Position numbers and translations under genes: made by a program. This document shows positions 46,227 to 57,238 of a stretch of DNA of 64,000 nucleotides, in pieces (the first letter of the stretch is position 1; each line of letters begins with the position of its first letter). The notes beneath the pieces are model-generated. The model made no database searches. It was not told where the DNA came from and was given only the letters and a program-made list of their open reading frames with translations. Origin of the DNA: Apiotrichum sp. Y4204 (lineage: Eukaryota; Basidiomycota; Tremellomycetes; Trichosporonales; Trichosporonaceae); assembly GCA_025531455.1 (NCBI GenBank), contig JAMYHL010000047.1:62001-126000 (forward strand), read 5' to 3'.

Positions 46227-48313
46227 TTAGTCATCAAAGAAGGAAGTGTACTGGACATCAGCTGAGACCCTGATGGTTCACCTACCTTTCGGCCATCAGG
46301 TTGTGTTGGTTCAACAGGATCGGGCCCGAATTCTTCATCAGAAAAGGAAACTTCGGTAGGGACAAGGGTTGGAGGTTTCGGTGTGGCAGGAGTCGCCGAC
46401 TTGGATGCAGTGCGGGCGGTTTGGGCTGGCGGAAGGGGGCCGAAGATATCATCGTCTGGTTCAAATACCTTCTGCGGCGAGCGAGAGCCTCGTGAACTCT
46501 TGTCGCTATCGTTTTGAGAGCGAGAGGTGAACGGTTCGGTCTGCGCTTTGGACCCAACTTCCAAGGCACTTTGGGCGCGCGGATGGAGACGCGGACTCTT
46601 TCGAGGCGAGATATTGCGGTTTGTTTGTGTCTGCAGTTGAGCAAAGGCTATAGCTTCGCGCTGAGTCGACATGTTGTCGGGTGGGATGTTATCAAAGTCG
46701 ACTTCTGACCAATCGGCGGGTGTGTCTTGCTTATCGGCACCTTCCCCATCGCCCATCGCTTCATTATCTACGTCGTCCATCATCGCCTCGAGATCCCCCT
46801 CGTCGATGCCAGCCATTTGCAGTGCTTCTGCCTGCGTCATGCGAACACTGGTCTGCGACGCTCCGGGAAGGAAGAGTGGCTCAGTTGTTTCACCTTCTCG
46901 CTGAGTTTCAAGGTGCTGCGACAGGCCACGGTCTTCAAGAACGACAGTGACCATTGAAGGGCCACGAGACGCCGGTTCAGCAGTCATGCTCAGACTAGCC
47001 CTCGCCTTGCCCGAACGCAGAGATCCGTCGGCCCTACGCCGAGCTAATCTTGATGGAGTCTCGGAGCGAGATTCGGATCGAGTCTGGGAAGCTTTTGGAT
47101 GTGCTTGATTGACGTTCGCCTGTCGGGATTGGCCGTTGGCCGAAGCTGGTGGAGCGGCAAAGACATCACAGTTTGTCGTAGCGATCACACAGAAAATGGT
47201 AAACAGCTGCATTTCAGTGCCGGTTCTGTCCGGTCCAACAAAGCGCGAACTCATAGCGAGGGGTTGAGTCGCTTCCGAGAAGAAGAAGTCGAGATCCATG
47301 TTGAACTGTTCAGCTAGTTGCAATGTAGCCTGACATGCGTCAGTAATACACAACATGACCAACAATCTTACCTTAAACTCTCTCATTGGAAGTGCCAGGT
47401 CGACGAACCCTTCATCCACGTCCACATCATAGTCATGAAACTCGGCAACATCAATGTTGATCTCGGTCATGAGAGCAGAAGTGTTCAGATTCTCAAAGTT
47501 CTTGACGCGGACCTCTTTCGGAGAGAATCGCCAGGCGAGCTGGCTGTCACCTTTGGTAGTTCCATTAGCTGCCGTGGAGGATGTGAAAGCAATGCTGAAG
47601 TGGTCAAGCCAGTCGCGCAACGTTTTTGCTGAGATCTGGAATCCGCATGGCGCCGCGTTCGTATCAATAATCGCCCGCAGAAAGTCAGACGACTGGAGAT
47701 GCAGGAAGTGCTTCTTGGTAATGCCTGATATCAGTCCACTGTATGACTGCTCAGACGCTTACCGTGGTGGTAAACAAGCTTAATTTCAAGCTGTGAACTC
47801 CTCTCTGGCACTCGAACATCATCGTCCGATTCCTCGTCCGCGTCATGTAGCACTCGCAGGCCGCCCTCGGGGTCGACAATCTTGAGGTAGATGTGCTCTA
47901 CTGCGTTCACACTTGAGGCCTTGCCAATAACCGCCAGAACGGACTATGGTGAGCCTCATATTAAGGTGTGGTAAGCTCACCTTGACATATAGTCTGCAGC
48001 GGACGCCTCTTCGCTGTTGTTCCGGAGTTCCAATGGGCCGATACTTCGCAAAGAAGGACGGAGCGAGGGTGAACAAACAAAATGCCGACTTCGATGAGTT
48101 GGTGACGGCCAGCTCCCACTGATGTCAGAGAAGGATAGCATAGAAAGTCATCTCACCGACTCCTTTGTGGCATGCATGCAGAGGTCGTCACCATATCGCG
48201 CCGCGCATTGTAGAAGGCGAACAAAGTCTTGACAAATTTAGACACACGAACCCTAAGCCGAGAGCATGGGGATACTTACGCTTGATGTTAGGCTCTCGAA
48301 TCGATGCCTCCAT
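46227..48313 (-). CDS. RAD9: checkpoint clamp subunit Rad9 (9-1-1 complex)
   Basis: Rad9 with Rad1 and Hus1 forms the PCNA-like clamp that activates the DNA damage checkpoint. The 614-residue model has seven exons: 48313-48280, 48227-48157, 48118-47981, 47943-47763, 47724-47372, 47329-46286 and 46250-46227. The N-terminal clamp region includes HFVRLLQCAARYGDDLCMHA, SAFCLFTLAPSFFAKYRP, LKIVDPEGGLRVLHDADEE and AEQFNMDLDFFFSEATQPLA. The C-terminal half is a long disordered tail with several SQ/TQ sites, as expected for kinase targets that bind Dpb11/TopBP1. The last exon encodes only YTSFFDD and the stop. The name follows metazoan and fission yeast Rad9; budding yeast calls this protein Ddc1. 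Confidence 0.92.
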
Positions 48314-49462
48314 TATACTGAACGTCGTTTGCTCATAGGGAGGTAGTGAAGTGAAATCAAAATAGGTGAAAGACCCGAGTTGAGGTGGATAACGAGGAAG
48401 GCCAAATCGATGATGACGGCGACTCTGGAGGTGGCCGAGATTGAGGGAACTGTGTGTAAGTGGTATTATTGACGGCTGGGGGCGAGGAATGACGATGTTT
48501 GACTCAGGTGTCGGAAGCAGATGAAGTGCTATGAGCCACGGGATGAGGGGATATCTGGATATACGGCAATCAGGGCCAGGAAAATCACAACAATCACGCC
48601 GCACATGCCGCTCTTTTGCACAAAAGATCTTGCAGCCTCATGCGAAAAAGGAAATCGCTGCTGCCGGCTGCCGTTTTACTAGCGCGCCGCGCACATAACT
48701 GCATGACATGCATGGGGGGTCATGAGGGCATGCCCACGGTCTCAAGAGGCATTGAGGCACTTACGTCTCACTTTTACCTTGTTGTGAGTGCACATCGATG
48801 CTGCTGGATTATGGGGATTGTGACTTTTTCGGCGAAGCAATGCACAACAAGCTGGGACTCTTAAGAAGTTGGGTGGCAAACGGATGTACAGGATATATCG
48901 GCACCAGCCATGCCTTGACGTCCACGGATCCACAGAGTGCCAGCACCATCTTCCACCTCACATCAATGTTCCGAGTTGACATTAACTTTCCTCTCTCAAG
49001 ATTTGAGGTGCCGGTGCATCCATTCTTGCCATTGAGCACTCGTGCTCAACACCATGGCGCTCGCTCGATCAGCACATTCATGAGTATCATTATATCATTT
49101 GCACCACACAAACACGCACACACACGCGCCCTGACACACACCCTTACTCTCGTCACTGACAGGCGATTGTCTGTCCGTTGTTGTCCGTGCACCCGTCGTC
49201 GTCGGCATTGCATTCTGCCTCTCCGGCTTCCCAAGAGGCGAAAAGACGCAAAGGTCGCGCTCCTTTCACAATCAAACCTCGCCCCAGCCTCCTGCGGCAA
49301 ACTACCGATCGCGGCCAAGTCAAGCTTCGTGAATAGCTGGCTTGCTGACATACTTAAATAACCTTCCTCCAGTTCATTTTGCGACCACTTCATCGCCCTG
49401 GTCCCTTGTCGTCGTTGTTATACTTCCTATCCTCCACCTATCTCGCGCATTCACTTCTTGGG
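48314..49462. other. divergent intergenic region, no gene seen
   Basis: The region is upstream of both RAD9 (-) and BTB-like paralog C (+). It contains the palindrome-like TGCATGACATGCA at 48700-48712, a CA-rich stretch near 49105-49145, and a weak TATA-like TTAAATAA at 49354-49361 for paralog C. A 187-codon plus-strand frame at 48798 shows no family features. Confidence 0.55.
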
Positions 49463-50833
49463 ATGGCTTCCACATTACCTGCGGTGCCCGTTGGCAGTTT
49501 AACCCTTCCTGGACAGGTTCCTGCACTCTCACCGGGAAACAAGGACCGACGTCTCCAGCCCTCTGGAGGCAATTCCTCTTTCGAACAACCCTCATCTGGC
49601 CTTGGCCAATTGTGCGAAACGGCAGACGTCCTAGATCTAAATTCTCAAGGACACGATATCGTTATCCAGGCCGCAGACTCGAAACGGTTTCGCTTCAGCC
49701 TGGAGATCCTTGCCAAGTACTCGCACTTTGCAGAAGGACTTCTTACCCTTCCGCCGCCAACGGGTGACTCTGCTAAGATTGAGGGTTCCAAGACTCCAGC
49801 TGTGCCTGACATTGAGCTGCCGATCAGTTCAGACGCCCTCTCGTTCGCCCTCGAGTGTATAATGGATATCTACCACAGCAAGGAGGTCAAAGCTCTCCCA
49901 AGACAGCATGCGATCGACGTGTTCACGTTCACCGATATCCTCGATTGCCCCGAACTGTTCGTGCACATATTGCAGTGCGCACCGCCAACCGACGTTCCAT
50001 CACACTTTCTGGCGGCCCTGTTGCGTGATGACGATGCCACCGTGTTTGACCTCTCGCCCCGCCTTCTTGCGTTCAGCGACGAGTACTATACCGGTGAATG
50101 GTGGACCGTCGTCCTTCAAAACAAAGCCCCTCACGTGCTCCGCCAGCTTGCGACATTGTTCGAGAACTGGAACTCCTCGTTTCTTTACTTTCAGGACAAG
50201 ATGATGCCCCCGTTCCCGCGTACTGTGTTTTCCCACGCGCAGTACTGGCTTCTATCCGGCAGCGCCCATACCTGCGACCAGCATCAGAAGTATCGTGGCA
50301 ACTTCAACGCATTTCACACGGCCGCAATTCGCCCCCTGTGGAACAGCTTTAGCACCCACCCGCTCGCGACGCCACTCGATCGCAACGACTCGGCAACAGA
50401 GCTTTGCCAATTGCGCCCCAGCTTCAACACCCTGCCGGACAATGTCGCCATGCTCGGAATCAAGTGTACCATCTGTCGCGAATCCTTGGTGGACGACGTG
50501 CGTAACGTCCTTGCAAACTGGCCAGTCGTGAATTGGAACGACAAGCGATCCCTCGGTCTCGCTGTACCTCCTTCCCCGGCCGATATGGAGGCGTGGCGTG
50601 TGCAGCTCAAGCCTGACAAGGTCGTTGCCTCTTCCCCTCCTGCTCGCGCTGGCCGATTTACAGGCAGGCTTCCTGAGGGCGCCGAGGACTACCACTTGAC
50701 CCAACAGATGCTTGACGAACAAATGGTCGAGTTTCAAGCAGCTCAAGCAATGTCGGTTCTCACTGCTCCAGAACCTGACGACCTGCTGTCACCGTCAACC
50801 CAATCGTCACCTACACCCTCTGATTTCATCTGA
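49463..50833 (+). CDS. BTB-like protein with C-terminal CxxC (paralog C)
   Basis: The frame from ATG 49463 (MASTLPAVPVGSLTLPGQVP) encodes 456 residues without introns. A BTB-like part reads GHDIVIQAADSKRFRFSLEI then LAKYSHFAEGLL, followed by ISSDALSFALECIMDIYHS and FTDILDCPELF. The second half matches paralog A, with WWTVVLQNKAPHVLRQLATL, FQDKMMPPFPRTVF, CDQHQKYRGNFNAFHT and the Cys pair IKCTICRESLVDDV. It ends in a Ser/Pro-rich tail. Upstream sequence to 49379 is open but lacks an ATG. A weak TATA-like sequence is about 105 bp upstream. It may act as an adaptor or transcription-linked protein, but nothing in the sequence proves that. Confidence 0.7.
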   Translation: MASTLPAVPVGSLTLPGQVPALSPGNKDRRLQPSGGNSSFEQPSSGLGQLCETADVLDLNSQGHDIVIQAADSKRFRFSLEILAKYSHFAEGLLTLPPPTGDSAKIEGSKTPAVPDIELPISSDALSFALECIMDIYHSKEVKALPRQHAIDVFTFTDILDCPELFVHILQCAPPTDVPSHFLAALLRDDDATVFDLSPRLLAFSDEYYTGEWWTVVLQNKAPHVLRQLATLFENWNSSFLYFQDKMMPPFPRTVFSHAQYWLLSGSAHTCDQHQKYRGNFNAFHTAAIRPLWNSFSTHPLATPLDRNDSATELCQLRPSFNTLPDNVAMLGIKCTICRESLVDDVRNVLANWPVVNWNDKRSLGLAVPPSPADMEAWRVQLKPDKVVASSPPARAGRFTGRLPEGAEDYHLTQQMLDEQMVEFQAAQAMSVLTAPEPDDLLSPSTQSSPTPSDFI

Positions 50834-51297
50834 GGTTCACTCGGCTCAAGATATATGGAGCCCCCATGCACATGTTCCATCGATCTGCAATGCCAATCTG
50901 GCAACTCTGTACTAGTCCAGCATTTCCTGTTGTTCACTATCATCAAACTAGTCGCCGTTTGATCCATCCCCTTTCATTACCCACTGTTGTCCGTATCATC
51001 TGATCACCATCGAAAGTGATGGTTGTTTCCATATCTCATTTCTCGTATCTATGCCATGCATTAAAACTCAGCAGACAGTCGATTCGAGCCAGCTCTCTCG
51101 GTTCAAAGCCTTGGGCAATTACGTGAAGAATCTACCCTCAAAGTGGGATAGGGTGTATGACTTGGGTGCGCCAATCTAGCGAGCTAGGTAGAAAAGTGTG
51201 AATGTATATGTCATGCCTATGTAATGTTACAAGTTGCAGCGGCTAGGCGCCCAAACCGTGAGGTAAGACGCCAGGCCTCAATGGACGCCATTCTCAA
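50834..51297. other. convergent 3' flanks, no gene seen
   Basis: Paralog C (+) and PPN1 (-) end here. No additional element was recognised. Confidence 0.6.
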
Positions 51298-54239
51298 TCA
51301 TTCGCCGCCGGAAGACACAAACCTGGGGATGTTAATTTACTCATCACACTGGTAACGTACATGTAGTCGACGAACTTGCTCCACAGTTTCTTGTCGGCCA
51401 AGAGTGCGCGGCCGAGTTTAACGTAGCTGTTTATAGTGAGGTCCTTCATCTTGTATGGCGTAATGCGCTTTATCTCTTTGAGGAAAACGGTCTTGGGATT
51501 CTTCTTGCCCTTTCCTTTACGCTGTGGCGACTCGTCATCGTCACGGTTGTCGTCGATGTCGATTTCGTCACTCTCCTCATCTTCGCTGCTATCTAGATGG
51601 AGTACGTCCTCGGGCGTGAGTTTCCCAATGGATGAGTCCCATCCGGGCAAAAGGTGATATGGCACCGGTGGAGGCTGGCTGTGCTCCTCGCCCGACAGAT
51701 GCTCAGGAAGTAGGGCCTTTGGTTTGAACGTCGTGTACTCGACCTTAAACTCTGGGGCCTTCTTCTTGTCCAAGTCCGGCAGGAAGAACTGAGTGTAACC
51801 CAGGGGCGTAAGCGGCTTGTTCGTACGAGAAGGTGATTCTGGCGACGAATACCGCGGCTTGCGTTTGAAAGTGCAACGCGGCTTATCCTCGTTGGAAGGC
51901 TTCTTGCAGTCCTTCTTACCACCCTCCACGCTCTCAGCATCATTGTCTTCCTCATCATCGGAATCAGACATCATGTCAACGGGGTCTTGACTTTGACGCC
52001 ATCGGGCAAGGTCGAGTATGCGCATGTCGGCGTCATGGTCAAGCTCTACTCCGCTGATGTTGTAGCTGAAGATGCGTGCCGATGGAACGTACGCCGGCAG
52101 CACCGATGGGCCGACGTTCATAACAGTGTAGTCTTTGTGCTTGAACGAGTCGGGGTCTTCGAGGCCTTCGAACGATTCCATCAGAGACTTCTTCAACAGA
52201 TCACCCTTCTGACCGAGAACTTTGAAGCGACCAGAGTGGAGGAGATGCGGGCGTCCGTCGGGCAGCTCGGGCCCAAAGAAAGTGAAGTCTTCGACAGAGT
52301 GCTTGTCGATCTCGGTGTCGTTGACAATGTTGAAGTACATGGGTCCAAAGTGCTTCTTGGGTTTGGTAACGGACTTAGCATTCAAGTCCTTGACGTCAAG
52401 GAAGAAGAAGTGGTCGATGTTTCTGGACGTGAGTATTATGTAAAGGCAAAAGTACCGCGACGCGGTAACAAACTCTGCAAAGAACACTCACTGGTGACCA
52501 AACAGGTGGCCGACAATTGTGTCCTGATATCTAAGTGAAAGATCACCATAGCGGAGATCTGGCTGTTAGCTACTGCGGCGCACGGGCTCGGGAAGCATTT
52601 CATACTCACAGCAATTGTCGTAGTACAGGCCATCGTGTGGCGGAACATGTCCGATGAGCCATACCTGCATACCTCGTTCACGGAACATGTCAAGCTGGAC
52701 CTCAAGCCAGTCCATCTGCAATGCGCCTGGCTCATTTGAATTGGTTTGGCAGCCATCGACCGCTGAGCCTGTCAGTAACCAGTGCGGAGCTATAGAGTTA
52801 CACACCAGAGTTGGAGGCGAACCAGTAGATTGTGTTCAGTGAGATCACTGCCAACCTGTCTGGGATCACCTCGCGCGTAAAGTGAGCGCCGCGCTCAAAG
52901 ATATGGCGCTCGTCCTCTGGGATAAATGGCTTCCAAATACTGCAAAGTTAGAGAGTTCTGCTACACAAAAAAAAACTTTACTACGCTACCCACCGTAAGA
53001 ATTGCTCTGTTACCCGATTCGGACCGGGGGACATGATATTGTGGGGCCAGATGTCATTGTTGCCCAGTGCTGGGACAATGGGCATGTGCTTGCCGAACGT
53101 GCTGATCATCTTGTCCGAAACCAAGCGATTCAGATCAAATATCTCCTTTGGTGTACGGGGGATGGAGCGGTCGCTATCGTGCCTACGGCGTCTGTTAGTT
53201 CAATCAGATCATCGAGGGGAGACGGGGTGGATTGAACCACAGATGTGCGAGGTGTGGGGCACCGGAGAAGATCGTGTCACCGAGTCAGCAGTCTAAACTT
53301 TGCAAGTTGGCGGCTAAAGACAACTGGGCAAGATGATGACTTGGATCATATGATCACATTCGAGAGAGACCTCGTTGGGGATGTGCGAGGGAGATTGGGC
53401 TACCAAGAAAGATCCACGATTCTCAATCCTGGAGTACTCACCGAGCATTGTCACCGGTCCACAACACAAAGTCAATCTCATCAGCCCACTCCTTCTTCAG
53501 CCAGTCAAACACAAGGTCCACCAAATCCATCGACGCGTCGCAATCACTGTACGGTCAGTCCAGGTTCACCGGCGAGCGATTTCTGAAAGAGTGGGAAGCC
53601 TCAGCTAAGAGTCACGAGGTACGTTCCACTCCGTGCGAAGCAGCAGAAGGAGGCAAGGAAGATCCGGTTCCTGCTCCATGGCGCTCCAAGTGAGGGATAT
53701 CGAGTAGCGAGACAAAAGCCTTCGCGACCCACCACGAAGCACTTACCTTATCGCATCGCCCCACCTTCCCGCACCGGACTTGGTTGTCTCAACATCATCG
53801 TTGCCACCACCACCATCGACGTCATCCAATCGCCGCTGATGCTGGCCGCGCGCCTGTGTCTTGCCTTTGCGGCGGTGGCACGCGGAATCGAAGCTCCCAC
53901 CGGTCACATAATGCGGGTCGGGGTGAATGTCCGTGATGTGAAGAAAACGGCCCTTGAGTTCTGCGTGTCAGGAGGGACCAGAAGGAAGGCGGTACAATGA
54001 GCGCGCAGGTGTGCGCCGTCCGCTTATCTCAGCCAGACGTCAGACCAGTGTCATGTGTCGCTAGTGCAACGCATAAACACACAGCACATGGTATGCGGTA
54101 TGTTGTTTGAACCGCTGATTTAGATCGTCGCGATGTAGCCGGAGTCTCACTCACCTTTGCGTTTAGACTGGAAAGACACCTGTTGGTCCGCGGCGACAGC
54201 AAGCGCGAGCACGCAAGCGGTGGCGAGTGCGGCGCGCAT
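51298..54239 (-). CDS. PPN1: endopolyphosphatase
   Basis: Ppn1 is a vacuolar metallophosphatase that cuts long polyphosphate chains. The 679-residue model has nine exons: 54239-54155, 53960-53747, 53546-53442, 53182-52994, 52939-52806, 52768-52610, 52558-52492, 52422-51361 and 51322-51298. It starts with a signal or anchor sequence, [20 protein letters not shown]. Metallophosphatase motifs appear in order: [42 protein letters not shown] and GHLFGHQNIDHFFF. The C-terminal part contains acidic insertions ([15 protein letters not shown]) and the conserved [11 protein letters not shown] region; the final exon restores DYMFVSSGGE. The intron at 53183-53441 is 259 nt, far longer than its neighbours. 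All phases were checked. Confidence 0.94.
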
Positions 54240-55745
54240 ACTGTATCGTGCAGTATGTGCGCAGCTAGCGAGATAGATGAGTTCTACAGATGACCAATTC
54301 TAGTCGATGGGCAGTCCTGATTTTTGAAGAACTGCTGAGGGGCGTCGCAATGTTCTGAATAAGGACAGACTGGTGCCCTGCTCGAGACAGAATCAGAAGT
54401 CGTTATCCTGATGCTCCCCGGGTGTGCTGGAGATGATCGGAGGGTGTAGCGTAGATGTTCGTAGCGGGTGGCGCGTCGCGGTCGCACAACAGTAGAAAGT
54501 GCGATGCAAAGAGTAAAACAAACTGGGAGCTTTAGAACGAGTGACGGTTGTGGCGGAGTCGAGGAAGGGGTGCGTGTGTTGGCCAAACAGGATAAGTAGT
54601 GTGCAGACTATGGCAACTGTACAGGGTCAAGGGAAGACTGTGCGGTGGACGATTCTCTAGGGCTTCTAGCTCGCTCAGTTGTTGAATGGTCGCGTGATGG
54701 AGAGTGGAGCAGTCGAGGGATTTCCGACAGCCATGCGTTTTATAAAGAGACGATAACAAGAGTGCATCAACTTGAGAGCGAGAAGAGAAGCAAGGGCCAG
54801 TGGTGGTGCTGGTGGTGCAGGCCGTGCAGGTGGTGGTGAGCACGAGGATGCATGCACCAACACCACACCCTGCAACGAAAAATGATCGGCAACCCTTGGA
54901 ACGAACGTGCATCCCATCCCAATCGCTGATCGCTTGGCCCGCTTGCACGCCTGGTGGTCCCTGCGCCGCCCCGGTGCGCTGGGATCTCGACCGAGTATCC
55001 GAGGTGGGGGGGTGGGTCCGCTGGACCGAGGATCCGAGGTCGGGGTGCGGTGACGCAACTAGACGAATGCACTCGTCTCCTCTCCTCTCCTGCATGGGCG
55101 CATGAAACCACCGTACAGGTACCTTCCTTTTTGCACTTCTTGGCTTGGGGGCGCACCACTTTTTGCCGTCCGAGGAACCAAAGGAACAGCGAACAGCGGC
55201 ATCGACATCTTCATTACTGATCCACCGACCCAGCTGACTCGGTGGGGGTCCCTGCAATACGGCCGGGTTGCCCGGCGGCATGCTTGTGGATCGAAAAAAT
55301 ACTCGCCAAGTAGATCACCAGATTACCAGAAGGCCTGAAAACTGAGAAGCCCAGAGGCCATCATGCAATGACAAATGTGGGCGCGTGGGCATCGCCTACA
55401 TAGCTGCATACAGTACGTGCGTACATGCTGGCTACATATGCAGCACACAGTGGTGGCACGTGGTGGGCCGGAGTTACTGAATATACTGAAGTGCAGTGCA
55501 GCTAAAACATCCGAATTTGGGTGAGCCTAGCCCAACTGAACCACGCAAAGGCCCGCGGATCATTTTAGCGGAGTTCCTGGATCGCCGCGTCCCAGTTAGG
55601 CATGCACCATTATCTTGAGATTTTCGAAGTGGACCAGAGGTGGAGGTCAACAATTCCAAGACTTGACATGCGCAAAAGAGTCTCCAACTCTGCAAATCTC
55701 ACTTTTATTCTTACCCTATCACCCCCGGCTGACCTATTCGTTAAA
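54240..55745. other. divergent intergenic region with one orphan frame
   Basis: The region lies between PPN1 (-) and IMP4 (+). It has a TATAAA near 54740 on the plus strand and a 249-codon minus-strand frame from ATG 55281 to 54532, low in conserved features (see findings). Otherwise nothing was recognised. Confidence 0.5.
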
Positions 55746-56805
55746 ATGGTATGTTGCTGGCTAAGATTGTCACTTACACGCAGCTCCGCAGACAGGCGCG
55801 TGAACGCCGCGAGTATCTGTTCAAAAAGTCGCATGAGAACACGGAGAACGCAATCTTCGAGCGCAAGCAACGCATCAAGGATGCACTGGCCAGCGGGCGC
55901 GCTCTGCCAACTGAACTGAGGAACGATGCGCGCACTATTGGAAAGGACTTGGTTTTGGATGAGGCCCAAACTGGTGGGTGTCGAAAGAATGAAGCGGATC
56001 GACTGTCGCTGCATTAACTCGAAACTCCACAATCAACTAACCGACGACAGACCTCCGCTCTCATGTCGACGACGAGTACGCAAAGGTGGGGACATATGAC
56101 CCGAAAGTGGTTATCACTACATCGCGCGACCCGTCTTCCAAGCTTCTTCAGTTCTCCAAGGAGATGCGTCTTGTGTTCCCCAACTCGATTCGCCTCAACC
56201 GCGGCAACACCGTCATGAAGGATCTGGTCCAGACATGTCTCTCTCAAGGCGTTACCGACTTGGTTCTTGTTCACGAGCACCGTGGCGTTCCGGATGCCAT
56301 GATTGTGTCCCATCTTCCTCACGGTCCGACATTGAGCATGACCCTGCACAATGTTGCGCTCCGTCACGATGTCAACACCTCGGACTCGACGGTGTCCGAG
56401 CAGTATCCGCATCTCATCTTTGACGGGTTCAGCACAAAGCTTGGCGAGCGTGTTGCAGCCATTCTTAAGGCACTCTTCCCGGTGCCCAAGGAGGATGCAA
56501 AGCGGGTCATGACGTTTGCCAACGACCGTGACTTCATTTCATTTAGGTACGCAGCTGCGAGTCCGCGCCAAAAGCTCACCGACAGACACCATGTTTTTGC
56601 CAAGACTTCGCACAAGAGCGTCCAGCTGGCCGAGGTTGGGCCCCGCTTCGAGGCCAAGCGTGAGTTTACACTCGCTTAAAGTATTGTGACACTGCTGACA
56701 ACAGCATACGAGATCAGGCAGGGCACCGTTGACCAGACCGAGGCAGATGTCGAATGGCTCCTCAGGCCATACATGCGCACCTCCAAGAAGCGCAATCAGC
56801 TGTAA
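55746..56805 (+). CDS. IMP4: U3 snoRNP protein Imp4
   Basis: Imp4 is a Brix-domain protein of the U3 processome; with Imp3 and Mpp10 it helps U3 pair with pre-rRNA. The 287-residue product (yeast about 290) uses five exons: 55746-55748, 55784-55973, 56051-56546, 56586-56659 and 56705-56805. The first coding exon is just the ATG, followed at once by a GTATGT donor; the next exon begins LRRQARERREYLFKKS, which is the conserved Imp4 start. The Brix region covers about residues 85-265: VVITTSRDPSSKLLQFSKEM, FPNSIRLNRGN, LVHEHRGVPDAMIVSHLPHG and PHLIFDGFSTKLGERVAAIL. It ends PYMRTSKKRNQL. Confidence 0.95.
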
Positions 56806-57238
56806 AGGGCAGCGTGCATATAGAGCATACCTGTTGTATATTAGTTGACAGTTCGCAATATGAGAACACTGCCGCAACCAGCGTGCGGGCTCCTCGATGA
56901 ACATCATATTGGTTACATCTCTCCTGCGGAATGATGGTAAGGGAGGGGAGGGGGTCTCAACTGTGGAATCGGATTCTTGCTGGGGACGTTCGCAGCTAGA
57001 AGAAGAATTACAAGGACGTTTCGGGTTCGTGGCCGCTACGGCTACTTAGAAAGGCGTAGGGTGTCGTCAGTACAGGCTACAATGCGTTCGAGAGACATGG
57101 GTGGTTGTTGTCGTCATCGTGTTGACATGCTTGAGTGAAATAGCAAAGAATGTGGTACTGGTTTTCCACGTTTTAAGCGCGGCGAGCCGGGGTATTGATA
57201 ATACCGCTGTGGTGTAAGCAATACGCCATAACCATATC
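56806..57238. other. convergent 3' flanks, no gene seen
   Basis: IMP4 (+) and the PUF gene (-) end towards each other here. No extra gene or RNA is supported. Confidence 0.6.

Noticed and set aside
48798..49361. 187-codon plus-strand frame upstream of paralog C
   Set aside because: It overlaps the expected promoter and TATA-like site of paralog C, and its composition follows CA repeats.
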